Origin: Plotosus lineatus
Taxonomy: Eukaryota; Chordata; Actinopteri; Siluriformes; Plotosidae
DNA: 64,000 bases
NCBI GenBank assembly: GCA_024760905.1
Contig: CM045745.1
Coordinates: forward strand, 154,001 to 218,000
Direction of reading: 5' to 3'
The translations under genes and the position numbers were made by a program. Under the pieces are notes generated by a model. The model worked only from the letters and a program-made list of their open reading frames with translations. It ran no database searches and was not told the DNA's origin. Shown here piece after piece: positions 10,250 through 21,095 of the stretch (position 1 is the first letter of the stretch; each line of letters starts with the position of its first letter).

Positions 10250-11280
10250 ATACCTCAGGTCTGTTGGAACTGCTGGAATATTCAGAAAAAGACATTATTC
10301 CATTGCAATTCAGTCAAAGAAAATCCCATATGCTCAGTATTATGTACTTTAGAAACTTAATATGAGTATTGTGTGAGTATTGGTATTTTTCTCTGCATGC
10401 AAAATTCGATTATGGAATTGTTTTGATCATTTGATTTGAGTGTAATTTTGTCTGAACTGGACATGCTGGATCGTGGGTTGTTTAGTTTTGAACAAAAATT
10501 GGTCAAGACCTGAAAAATACTTAAATGTTTCATTCCTTTTACATATAAACAAACTGATAATGACTATGCCAGCTGTGTTGATGAAAATTTTGATTTTGAT
10601 GTTGATGAAGAGGCACCTGTTAATAAAAGAGTGATGAGTTGTGTTTGTGAAGAATATGTGATCTTATCTGCAGAGCAGGATATAGATGAAGATGACAATG
10701 CAGCGGGCGGAGTTAATGAAGCTTACTTGTATAAAGAGATCAGAGAGTTTTGTTATATTGTTTTCTTATATATAGTTTTCTTAATTTCACTTTGATTGTT
10801 TGAACCTGACAGTGTTTTTTCAATCAGTATCATTTGAAGGCATTTGAAGGCAAACCGTTATATAATGGTCAAAAAGATACATAGTGATCTTATTGGAATA
10901 AACAGAAATTTAAAAAAAAAAAAATTCACGGTGACTGATGGGTTTAAAAAGGGTGTGTCAGATTAAATTGAGGATGATTTCTTTTATCATCTCTTCCTAA
11001 AACTCTTCCGAGAATAGCTGAAGTGCATAAGAATGTTAGCTTGCTCAGGACAAATGATCTTGGAAGAAGTGCAATCTTTGTGCTCATTTTTCTCTAAAAC
11101 GTCTTTTGAAATTTTTAGTTAAATGCTGACAAATTGTATAGTTCGGTCTGTTTTCAAGGTATTGACAAATTTTTTGCTGCATTGTGCAGCCTTGGGACTC
11201 CTCTATCTGACTGTGTAAAAAGCTCTTTTTTTTCATTTTTGGACCCAAGAGCCTACTTTCGGTGGAGTGGCTCACATATA

Positions 11281-12169
11281 TCTCCCAACTGTTGGTTTAC
11301 ATAAAAAAAAAAAAAAAACTATTATACAAAGAACGTAAATTAAACTTTTCTCGATGTTTCTGTGTGGTAGGAACATCTGCGTATTTTGTATCCAATTCCT
11401 TCCTGAAAAGAACAAACAGATGTGACCCATTCCACAGTGACCTCACTCCAGTCTTTTATAAACGCAAAACCACTTATTTTAAGTGAAAATTTCAATCTTC
11501 TAATTATCCTCGCTAGAAAATTCCATATATGACATTCCATCAGTTTCACCTTCTATTAATATCATACTTGTGGTGTCACAGGTTCCTGTGAGTTTAAACC
11601 TAAGCAGTTTGATCCGTTTTCATCCAGTGTAAACCTGTTTATCCTTCCAATAAATTCTTTGTGCTGGAACAGAATCTGAACCAGGAATTTCCAAAGGATT
11701 CTCTATTCCACCAGAAAAATAATAATTACTTTAAATTTCAAATCCATAACAAAATCGAATCATAATATTTACATTTTCTATCCCTCTTGTCTTGTTTGAA
11801 GTCTTGTTATTTCTCACTTTTGGGTGAGACAGCATAAAGCATTCAGAAGCATCTAAACCGATTAAAAATTATTATTATTATTATTATAGAATATTGTGCT
11901 GCTTCTGTATCGTTCAGAGAACATGCGGGAAGAAATTCATTGACCTTCTCAAACATTTTATCTAAAGCACTGCCCCTGGATCCAATGATATACACCAACC
12001 GCGTGTGACTGGCAGAGGAGGAGCATCACAGTTATTTATACTGATAATCTCGACCTCATACAAAAATCCGGACATGAATTTAGCACATTAATTCTATACA
12101 TTAACATTACATATGATCTTGAAAAAAAAAATACCCACGCTTGCGATTCCTTTAATTATTATTTACAGA
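11281..12169. other. No gene recognised
   Basis: AT-rich sequence with short A runs and an (ATT)n stretch near 11868-11886. Nothing coding is supported. Confidence 0.5.
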
Positions 12170-12507
12170 CCTGGCTGACGAACTAACTGCCTTAACTCAT
12201 TGCAGGCACTGGTGAGGGGCGTGGCGATTGCCGATAGATGAGTTTCCGAGCTGAGCGCACCTGGTCCTAATCTGTAATCAGCGGCAGCCAGCGGTAAAAG
12301 GGAGCGATTTGTTTCAGTGATTCTGCTCCTCGACGTTCTCTCTGATACCTGGTTCAGTGCTTTGTGCTTGACCAGTTCTCTTGATTTTCGTATTCTAGTG
12401 ATTGACAATGCTTAATGTTTGATAAATTGTTTAATCTTCCTTAGGTCTCCTGCACCCTTGGGTCCTATGCAAACACTGCAACCACAACAGAATCTTCTGA
12501 CCTGAAC

Positions 12508-13317
12508 ATGGACCCAGCGGAGACAGCTCAGATCCGGCAGGCCTTATCCGACCAGGGAGCCCTGTTGGGACGACACGACTCCACCCTGCACCAAATGATG
12601 GATAGTCTCCAGCGCATAAACACCAGCTTGGCGCAGCTCGGCGGAAGGATGGACGCTGTCGCCACTCACCTCGCTGCCGCGACTCCGCCCCCTCACTCTT
12701 CACCCTCCGTTTCGGCAGCGGCGCCAGCGCTACTGATACTCCCCACACACCGAGAACCACTTCATCCCCATGCCAGCCAGGTATTCGGGCGTGATCGGCT
12801 CCTGCGCACAGTTCCTCCACCAGTGCTCGCTCGTCTTCTGCCAGCAGCCGCTCACATACGCCACAGACCAAGCAAAAACTGCCTTCATCATGAGCTTACT
12901 TATGGAGCAAGCCTCGTCCTGGGCGCTGGCAGTCGCTACCCACACCCCGGAATTATGCTCCCAGGTAGAACGGTTCATGCAAGAAATGAAGGTGTTCAAT
13001 CATCCGGCGAAAGGGGAGGAGGTGAGCTCCCAGCTCCTACGAATCTGGAAGGGTGCACAGTTGGTGGCAGAGTACGATTCTCGCCATCGAGAGCTGCTGG
13101 CGCGCTTTGAGGGGGGGGGGCCTTCCTGCAGGGGCTCAACAAACAGATGACCACGCTGGAGGGATTAATCGCCTTGTCCACGAGACTGAACAACCGGCTT
13201 AAGGAGAGGGATAGATCCCGGCAGTGGACCCCATCTCGAACCCCCTCGCCACTTCCCCCTCTGAGGGATAATGATGACCCAGAACCCATGCAGGTGAACC
13301 GCACCCGGGCTGGCTGA
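12508..13317 (+). pseudogene. Gag of sushi-like Gypsy element, broken
   Basis: Starts at the ATG at 12508, preceded by a leader ending TTCTGACCTGAAC. A coiled N-terminal segment (HDSTLHQMMDSLQRINTSL) is followed after a frameshift near 12760 by the capsid-like part (12770-13150). A nine-G run at 13110-13118 shifts frame again before GLIALSTRLNNRL and the basic EPMQVNRTR segment. The zinc knuckle expected next is reduced to a short CxxxGHYLAQC-like trace at about 13325-13360. The family's protein packages element RNA. Confidence 0.75.
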
Positions 13318-13479
13318 CGGCCTTTGCATCTACGGCCATTACCTCGCCCAGTGTCCTGCGTGGCAGAGCTCAAGGAGAGGATCCTCCACGTGGAGGAACT
13401 TGATACCCCCAAGGAGGTGGTGGCCATAGATGGCCTAGCGCGTCACCCACAAGACCTGGCCAGTGACACTCACGTTGTC

Positions 13480-13520
13480 AGGTAACCACCAAGAATATCT
13501 GGAACTGTTTGTTCTCCCTG

Positions 13521-13554
<34 letters not shown>

Positions 13555-15840
13555 CTAGTGTTCAGATGGCTCTGGTTGCAGACCCACAATCCCTACAAAA
13601 CGCACCCTCACCATATGCAGCTGGAGCGGCTACTGTCTGCAGCACTGCCTAATGGTGGCTGTCCCCTCCCAAGCTTCATGAACCCCGGTCAACCTGGAGG
13701 ATATGGACTTAGTCAGCGTGCCTGTGCCATCGACCTACTCCCAAGTTCCACGCTTCCTTCCCAGGGACTGCAACCTCTGTAAGTCGGAGAAAGACGCCAT
13801 GGAGGCATACATTAATGAGTCGCAGGCTGCAGGTCTCATTCGGCCCTCATCTTCCCCGGTAGGTGCCAGCTTCTTCTTTGCCAAAAAGAAAGACAAGACC
13901 CTGAGACCCTGCATCGATTACACGGGCCTGAACCAGATCACCGTGAAAAATAAGTACCCGCTCCCCATAATCGACTCGGCCTTCAACCCTCTCCACGATG
14001 CCACCGTCTTTTCCAAGCTGGACCTGAGAGATGCCTACCACTTAGTCCGAATTCTTGAGGGGGACGAGTGGAAGACGGCTTTCAACACACCACTGGGGCA
14101 CTTCGAATACCTGGTCATGCCGTTCAGACTAACCAATGCCCTGGTGGTCTTCCAAGCTCTGGTCAACGACGTGCTTAGGGACATGCTGAACCACTTTGTA
14201 TACGTATACATAAACGACATTCTGATCTTCTCGCGGGACTAAGACGAACATCTCCGTCACGTGAGGATGGTACTAAAGAGGCTCCTGGAAAACAAATTGT
14301 TCATGAAGGCAGAAAAGTGCAAGTTCCATGTCCCCTCAGTCTCGTTCCTGGGGTTCATCGTGGAGAAGGGGCAGATAGGACCGGACCCGGCAAAAGTGAA
14401 GGCAGTGGCTGAGTGGCCAACTCCAGGGACGCAGAAACAGCTGCAGAGGTTCCTGGGGTTCACGAACTTCTACCGCTGATTCGTGCAGGACTACAGCTGC
14501 TTAGCAGCACCCCTCACATAGTTGACATCACTCAACACCCCGTTCCAGTGGTCCCCAAGTGCCCAAGCAGCGTTTGACAACCTGAAGGCAAAATTCGTCC
14601 ACGCCCCGTACTGATCCACCCGGACCCCTTGCTGCAGTTCGTGGTGGAAGTCGACGGCTCGGACTCAGGGGTGGGGGCGGTCCTCTCCCAACAGTCCCCC
14701 ACAGACTAGAAGCTCCACCCATGCGCCTTCTCCCATCGCCTGTCCCCGGCGGAACAGAATTATGATGGCGGGAATCATGAGCTGCTGGCGGTTGGCTGAG
14801 TGCTCCAGGAGTGGAGACACTGGCTGGAAGGAGCGGCTCACCCTTTCGTGGTCTGGACCGACCACAAGAACCCGTCCTACCTCTGTACGGCCAAGCGGTT
14901 GAACTCCCGTCAGGCACAATGGTCAGTCTACTTGGGGCAATTCAACTTCACGCTGACACACCGACCAGGCTCCCGGAACACTAAGCCGGATGCTCTCTCC
15001 AGTATACTCGGAGCAGCCCAATGGGAGGTAGAACAACTATTTCGGGGCGCCCATCAGTGGGAACCGGAGCCCGTCGGGTGCCCCCAAGACCGATTTATAT
15101 GTTCCCTGCAGGCCAGAACCCCAGCACTCCAGTGGGCCCACGCCTCAAAGTTAGCCTGCCACCCCGGAGCCCACCAAACCCTCTTCCTGCTCCGTCAACG
15201 ATGGCAGCCAACACTAGGGAGTTTGTGGGAGCTTGCGTCACCTGTGCCCGGAACAAGTCCTCCCATAGTGCACCCACGGGTCTCCTCCAACACTTACCCA
15301 TTCCCCATCGCCCCTGGTTGCACATTGCAATGGATTTCGTCACCAGGTTGCCCCCGTCCGAGGGCAACACTGTCATCCTGAGCGTTGTGGACCGGTTCTC
15401 CAAGGCGGTCCATTTCGTCGTCCTACCCAAACTCCCCTTGGCAATGGAAATGGCAGGTCTCCTGATCCAACACATCATCTGCCTCCATGGCATCCCCCAG
15501 GACATCGTGTCAGACCGGGGCCCCTAGTTTGCATCCAGAGTTTGGAAGGCATTCTGTGACACCTTGGGGTCTCCTGCAGCTTGACCTCGGGTTAGTACCC
15601 TCAGTCGAACGGGCAGGCAGAACACATGAACCAGAGCCTCGGGTCCTCCCTGCGCTGCGTCGCCTCCCACCTCCTGCGCCACACACCTCCCATGGGTAGC
15701 GTATGCACACAATTCGCTGATCTGCACCGCCACCGGGATGTCCCCCTTCATGGTGATCAAAAGTCTCCCAAGACAACAAGTCAGTCTCCCGATGGAACAT
15801 TCTCCAACACACTTCTAAAGACTCTAAGACGGGTGAGTAT
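13480..15840 (+). pseudogene. Pol (PR-RT-RNaseH-IN) of sushi-like Gypsy element, broken
   Basis: Protease tail near 13555, then RT with [20 protein letters not shown] (13900-13960), [15 protein letters not shown] (14010-14055) and the catalytic box. That box reads [12 protein letters not shown] (14200-14239): YLDD has become YIND, so the first catalytic Asp is lost. A stop follows at 14240. RNase H shows [16 protein letters not shown] (about 14650) and TDHKNPSYL (14857). Integrase shows CVTCARNK (15235) and [13 protein letters not shown] (15330-15370) and SDRGP (15510). A stop at 15526 precedes a frameshifted end. A (CT)n run sits at 13520-13553 in the protease region. Confidence 0.85.
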
Positions 15841-15899
15841 TCGGAACTGATCCAAATTCCTGAGTGACTTGGCTGATTTTATTTCAAGCCTGGTTGTTT

Positions 15900-16335
15900 A
15901 TTTAGATAAAACTTTAATTAATCCTTTTGTTACCTTGAGATTAGATTATTGTGATGTGTTACTCTCTGGATGTTCTTTATGTAACCAGCACACAAGCATA
16001 TCACTCCGACCTTATTTACACTGCACTGGCTCTCAGTTCCATTTCACATCGAATATAAAATATTACCTTTTGACCTATAAAGCACTCCATGCTCTCGCAC
16101 CACATTATCCTAGTGAACTTCGTTTTGCTTAACACACCTCCTTAGATCTAAAGGTGCAGGATGCTCTGTGATACCCCAAATAATGAAAACTACTGCAAGG
16201 GGTGGACCTTCACTTACAAAACTCCAGAGTTATGGAATAACCTTCGAGTTAATGTTTGGGACTCAGACACAGTTTCTGTTTTTAACACGAGGATGACAAC
16301 TTACTTGATTAGTGGAGCATTTAGTTAAAATCCTT
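15900..16335 (+). pseudogene. L2/Rex-type RT C-terminal fragment
   Basis: Contains RLDYCDVLLSG, LTYKALHALAPHYPSEL and, after a stop at 16130, a degraded LWN-LP and F-x-x-K-T-YL-type end. These are the conserved post-catalytic phrases of CR1/L2/Rex LINE RTs. No catalytic part is present. Confidence 0.7.
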
Positions 16336-16751
16336 CTATAGGGTAAAAGGGCAGATCTGGGGGTCTCAGGCGTACAAAGTTCTGGTAAACTGTAATCTTG
16401 GGATGTGCCCCCCCCACAATCTACGTGCTCACCCCTGTTTAACAATGGGGTGGCTGGTTGCCCACTGTCACAGGTGCCCTCATGTCTGCTTTCTTTCTGG
16501 TTCTCTCTTTTTAGTTCTGCTGCCAATGCCAGTCACGGAGTCCCTGCTGCACTCAAATAAAAAAATATTTTTTTACACTACTATGATTAAACCCCACAAC
16601 ATATATCTTTCTATCACTCTCACTCTCTCTGTTGAGGTACACATGCTACTATAAACTTTTTAATCACGGGTATTGAGGACAAATGCAGCCATGAGGCGGG
16701 GGGGCACTAACCAGTGTCTCTCCCCCTTACGCCGGTCCCAAGCCCGGATAA

Positions 16752-18155
16752 ATGCAGAGGGTTGCGACAGGAAGGGCATCCGGCGTAAAACTTCTGCCAC
16801 ATTTAAAAATGCAAATGATCAATACAGAATTCATACCGGATCGGTCAAGGCCCGGGTTAACAACGACCGCCATCAGTGCTGTCAACCAACAGGGTGCTGA
16901 TGGAAATTGGACTACTGTTGGTCGAAGACGTCGAAGAAGGAGAGGCGGGAGGCGTGTCCGTAGGCAGAGAGAGAAGAGGAAATGCGTGAGCCTAGGACTG
17001 AGAGTAGGGACTTTGAATGTTGGAACTATGCAAGGAAAAGATAGGGAGCTGGCTGACATGATGCAGAGGAGGAAGGTGGACATACTGTGTGTTCAGGAGA
17101 CAAGGTGGAAAGGTAGAAAGGCTAGAAGCTTAGGAGCAGGGTTTAAACTGTTTTATAATGGTGTGGATGGGAAGAGAAATGGAGTAGGAGTCATCTTGAA
17201 GGAGGGGTTTGTCAGGAATGTTCTAGAAGTGAAAAGAGTGTCAGACAGAGTGATGAGTCTCAAGTTAGAACTTGAAGGCGTGATGCTCAATGTTGTTAGT
17301 GCTTATGCCCCACAGGCAGGATGTAAGCTAGAAGAGAAGGAGAGATTCTGGAGTGAGTTAGATGAAGTGATGCAGAGTACCCCCAGAGGTGAAAGAGTGG
17401 TCATTGGAGCAGACTTCAATGGACATGTTGGTGCAGGCAACAGAGGGGACGAGGAAGTGATGGGCAGGTTTGGTATCCAGGACAGGAACACAGAAGGACA
17501 GATGTTGATCGATTTTGCAAAAAGGATGGAAATGGCTGTGGTGAATACTTTCTTCAAGAAGAAACAGAAGCATAGGGTGACTTGTGAAAGCAGAGGTAAG
17601 AGCACACATGTAGACTACATCTTGTGCAGGCGATGTAATTTGAAGGAAGTCAGTGACTGCAAAGTAGTAGTGGGTGAGAGTGTTGCCAAACAGCATAGGA
17701 TGGTGGTGTGCAGGATGACACTGATGGTGAGAAAGGTGAAAAAGGCAAAGGCAGAGCAGAAGACAAAGTGGTGGAAGCTGAAAAAGGAAGAGTGTCGTGT
17801 TGTCTTCAAGGAGGAGTTGAAACAGGCTTTGGGTAGTCAGGAAGTGCTTCCAGAGGACTGGACAACCACAGCCAATGTGATCAGGGGGACCGGTAGGAGA
17901 GTACTTGGTGTGTCCTCTGGAAGGAGAGTAGATAAGGAAACTTGGTGGTGGAATGAGGAAGTGCAGGAGTGTGTACAAAAGAAGAGGTTAGCCAAGAAGA
18001 AGTGGGACATTGAGAGGACCGAAGAGAGTAAACAGGAGTACAGGGAGACACAGCGTAAGGCGAAGGTAGCAGTGTCAAAGGCCAAACAGAGGGCGTATGA
18101 TGACTTGTATGATAGGTTGAACAGTAAGGAGGAGAAAATGATCTATACAGGTTAG
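16752..18155 (+). pseudogene. RTE ORF, endonuclease half (copy A)
   Basis: 467 codons are open. An arginine-rich linker (GRRRRRRRGG) leads into the APE nuclease. Motifs in order: VGTLNVGTM, DILCVQETRWKG (catalytic Glu), VVSAYAPQAG, VVIGADFNGHVGAGN (DFN), HVDYILCRR and AKQHRMVV. The domain nicks target DNA for target-primed reverse transcription. A basic linker follows (KKKWDIERTEESKQ). Relative to copy F, one G is missing at the run near 18130 (GGAGGAG versus GGAGGGAG), which ends this frame early at 18155. Confidence 0.85.
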
Positions 18156-18318
18156 CACAGCAGAGAAATAGAGATGGGAAAGACGTGCAGCAAGTTAGAG
18201 TGATAAAGGACAGAGAGGGAAATGTATTGACTGATGACAGAAGTGTGCTGGGGAGATGGAAAGAGTGCGTTGGCGAGCTGATGAATGAGGAAAATGAGAG
18301 AGAAAAAGAGTAGAAGGG

Positions 18319-19801
18319 GTGACCGTTGAGGAGCAGGAAGTAGCAAAGATTAGTAAGGGAGAAGTGAGGAGGGCATTGAAGAGGATGAAGAGTGGAAAGG
18401 CAGTTGGCCCTGATGACATACCAGTTGAGGTATGGAAGTGTCTAGGGGAGGTAGCAGTAGATTTTCTGACAAGAATATTCAACAAGGTCTTAGAAAGTGA
18501 GCAGATGCCAGAGGAATGGAGGAGAAGTGTGCTTGTGCCCATTTTTAAGAACAAGGGAGATGTACAGAGTTGTGGCAACTACAGAGGGATAAAGTTGATG
18601 AGCCATACAATGAAGCTATGGGAAAGAATAGTGGAAGCAAGACTAAGGGCAGAGGTCAGCATTTGTGAACAACAGTTTGGTTTCATGCCAAGAAAGAGCA
18701 CCACAGATGCAGTGTTTGCTTTGAGGATGTTAATAGAGAAGTACAGAGAAGGTCAGAAGGAGCTGCATTGTGCCTTTGTGGATCTGGAGAAAGCATATGA
18801 CAGGGTGCCGAGAGAAGAACTGTGGTATTGTATGAGGAAGTCTGGAGTGACAGAGAAGTATGTTAGAGTGGTGCAGGACATGTATGATAGCTGTAAGACA
18901 GTGGTGAGGTGTGCTGTCGGTGTGACAGAAGAGTTCAAGGTGGAGGTGGGACTGCATCAAGGGTCAGCTCTGAGCCCCTTCTTGTTTGCTATGGTGATGG
19001 ACAGGCTAACAGACGAGGTTAGACAAGAATCTCCATGGACTATGATGTTTGCAGATGACATAGTGATCTGTAGTGAGAGCAGAGACCAAGTGGAGGAAAA
19101 TCTAGAGAGGTGGAGGTATGCCCTGGAAAGGAGGGGATTGAAGGTTAGTCTTAGTAAGACAGAATACATGTGTGTGAACGACAAGGACCCAAGAGGAACT
19201 TTGAGGTTACAGGGGCAGGGATAAAGAAGGTGGAGGATTTTAAGTACTTAGGCTCAACAATCCAGAGCAATGGAGAGTGTGGAAAAGAGGTGAAGAAGCG
19301 TGTGCAGGCAGGTTGGAATGGATGGAGAAAAGTGTCGGTGTGATGTGTGATAGGAGAGTATCGGCAAGAATGAAGGGAAAAGTGTACAAGACGGTGATGA
19401 GGCCAGCAATGTTGTATGGTTTAGAGACAGTGGCCCTGGGGAAAAGACAGGAGTCAGAGTTGGAGGTAGCAGAGATGAAAATGTTGAGGTTCTCTTTGGG
19501 AGTAACGAGGATGGATAGGATCAGAAATGAGTACATCAGAGGGACAGCACATGTAAGATGTCTTGGAGACAAAGTCAGAGAGGCTAGATTGAGATGGTTT
19601 GGACATGTACAGAGGAGGGATAGTGAGTATATTGGTCGTAGGATGCTGAGGTTGGAACTACCAGGCAAAAGACCCAGAGGAAGACCAAAGAGAAGATTTA
19701 TGGATGCGGTGAAGGCAGACATGAAGGTTGTTGGAGTAAGAGTAAAAGATGCAGAGGATAGGGAGAGATGGAGGCAGATCATTTGCTGTGGCGACCCCTG
19801 A
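18319..19801 (+). pseudogene. RTE ORF, reverse-transcriptase half (copy A)
   Basis: RT motifs in order: GKAVGPDDIPVEVWK, NYRGIKLMSHTMKLWERIVE, CAFVDLEKAYDRVPREELW, GLHQGSALSPFLFA and MMFADDIVICSES with the FADD catalytic pair. The C-terminal part after RT includes ARLRWFGHVQRRD and GKRPRGRPKRRFMD and ends at 19801. Frame breaks occur near 19220 and 19340 (single-base losses). In this clade both halves form one polypeptide of about 1000 residues. Confidence 0.87.
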
Positions 19802-20185
19802 AGGGAACAGCCGAAAGGAAAAGAAGAAGAAAGAAGAAGATTGAGGACTTACAGTTGTGAGATAACTTCATGTTGGACTGCAATGCATTTTCTTTTATCT
19901 GGTTTATATCTTTAGAATCTTATTTTCTTCCTCACATCAACCGAGAGTTTTTACTTGATACCATCATTGTGGGTGGCGTCAGGGTTGTGGTAAAAAGTTT
20001 ATATTCCTTTATACTCTGTAAATTCCTACTTTTACTGTGTAACGCTGCTTTGTGACAATGTCAACCGGACAAAACACTATCTTAATAAAACTGAATTGAA
20101 TTATCACTTCCTGTATAAACTGTCTGACGTAACCACTAATCAGATGTATATACAAAACTGGACATTCCCTCGCATGACGTACCTT

Positions 20186-20337
20186 TTAAATTTCAATTCA
20201 ATTAAATTTTATTTCCATTGTGCTTTTTACAATTGACATTGTCACAAAACTGTTTTACAGAGTAAAAGTAGGAGTTTACAAACTATAAAAGAATTTCAAC
20301 ATTTTCAGCAACCCCGAAACACTAAAAACAACTATTC
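20186..20337 (-). mobile_element. L2-like LINE 3' tail, inverted copy
   Basis: Reverse complement of the same tail that ends at 20102: the TTTGTGACAATGTC block followed by an AATAAAATTTAATTGAATT ending. The two tails face each other about 85 bp apart. The ERV LTR begins immediately to the right. Confidence 0.65.
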
Positions 20338-20341
20338 GCTA

Positions 20342-20902
20342 TGTTAGGTCCTTTGAATGTGGAAGAAGACGACTGGAGACTGGTTTTGAGTTAAATATGA
20401 GAAGCTTTATTGCGTCGTCTGCAGAGGACGGAGACCCAACAAACATGCATAAAAGACACGCTAGTTAAGGTTTGAGGTCTCCCTCGCGGGGGGGTGCTTT
20501 TAAGGGCTGCAGAGCAGGTTCCTCCTTCCGGGTTTGTGACTGGGTCTTTAATGTGTTGTTATCTCAACAGGATGCGATACATCTGGGCTCTTTTCGGGAG
20601 TGTCACAACCCCCAAACACCCCCCACCTCCTGACCTCGAAAAATCTACAGCTAGAAACTGTCGAGTTTGTTGAAGGTCACACTAACAGTGAAAGGCTCTG
20701 TGTGTCACGGGTACCCAGCATGCACTTCTGTTTAAGTATGCACTTTTACAACAGACATGAAGAATGGCCCCTTAGGCATTCCATTTGATTATTCTCAACA
20801 AACATTTAAGTATAGCAAAACATAGAAAAATAAAGCACCATTATACAGTTATATAAAACAGTATGTGCAGCAGAAAACATGATAATGTGATACACTTTTA
20901 CA
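20342..20902 (-). repeat. LTR (3' LTR of the minus-strand ERV)
   Basis: 561 bp, minus strand TGTAAAAGTG...CTAACA. The poly(A) signal AATAAA lies at 20406-20411 on the minus strand. A purine tract (AAAATGGGGAA) abuts its inner edge near 20903-20915. Roughly 2-3 percent different from its partner by eye, plus an 11-12 bp indel. Confidence 0.93.
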
Positions 20903-21095
20903 ATTCCCCATTTTGATCTCCTTTAGGAGATCAACCAAGGAACCATTCATAACAAAAATAGAACAGCAGAGAAAACGTACACAAGCAACTAGAAAAGCTA
21001 TATAAAAGACAATTATGAAATCCGTAAAGATCTAAGCAAATATGATATCTATAAAAACTCTAACTGCATGCAAAGCTGCCCATAGGAAAATCTAA

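Larger units (their letters stand above)
9235..11280. mobile_element. Unclassified DNA element with ~33-bp terminal inverted repeats
   Basis: The left end TATATGTGAGGCGCTCCACC (from 9235) pairs with the inverse of the right end (11247-11280, ending GGAGTGGCTCACATATA). The two arms differ at about four of the first 30 positions. The ends lie in TATA, so the exact cut and a TA duplication cannot be separated. The 2-kb interior holds two microsatellites and an acidic stretch near 10560-10720 (FDFDVDEE, AEQDIDEDDN) that could be a transposase N-terminal remnant of the piggyBac kind. No catalytic motif is visible. Superfamily is unassigned. Confidence 0.65.
12170..15845 (+). mobile_element. Ty3/Gypsy retrotransposon, sushi-like, decayed
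   Basis: Plus-strand order is leader (12170-12507, possibly part of the 5' LTR), gag (12508-13317), protease end (about 13480-13600), RT (13700-14250), RNase H (14480-15010) and integrase (15050-15840). The order RT-RNaseH-integrase defines Ty3/Gypsy. The gag opening MDPAETAQIRQALSDQG resembles fish sushi-type elements, the group from which the mammalian RTL/Mart genes arose. No second LTR or chromodomain is found; the element stops where an L2-like LINE begins near 15846. Multiple stops and frameshifts. Confidence 0.85.
16681..19839 (+). mobile_element. RTE-clade LINE, copy A, full length
   Basis: Flanked by an exact 9-bp duplication ATTGAGGAC (16672-16680 and 19840-19848). The 3159-bp element starts AAATGCAGCCATGAGGCGGG and ends in an AAG-repeat tail after GGCGACCCCTGAAGGGAACA. 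It encodes APE endonuclease followed by RT, with no separate ORF1, as in RTE/BovB-type LINEs. It sits in the 3' UTR of the L2-like LINE. Five other copies or fragments lie in this window (26.7, 35.2/43.2, 46.5, 50.6 and 57.2 kb). Copies A and B are very similar by eye. Confidence 0.92.
15846..20102 (+). mobile_element. L2-like LINE 3' part, split by RTE copy A
   Basis: The C-terminal RT region (15870-16335) and 3' UTR run to 16671. After RTE copy A the UTR resumes at 19849 and ends near 20102 in the tail CTGCTTTGTGACAATGTC... followed by AATAAAACTGAATTGAATT. This GAATT-repeat ending is characteristic of fish L2-group LINEs. The 5' part is absent, as usual for truncated LINE insertions. The join with the Gypsy relic is near 15845. 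Confidence 0.72.

Noticed and set aside
9235..11280. PiggyBac assignment for the inverted-repeat element
   Set aside because: No TTAA at the ends and no DDD catalytic blocks; the acidic stretch alone is insufficient.
12431..12871. 146-codon minus-strand frame over the Gypsy gag
   Set aside because: Antisense to a gag with recognisable sense motifs; no motif of its own.
17358..17978. Minus-strand open frames of ~200 codons antisense to RTE copies (also 27367-27987, 51081-51767, 57896-58507)
   Set aside because: They recur antisense to the same endonuclease region in every copy and have no motif; they are shadows of the sense coding sequence.
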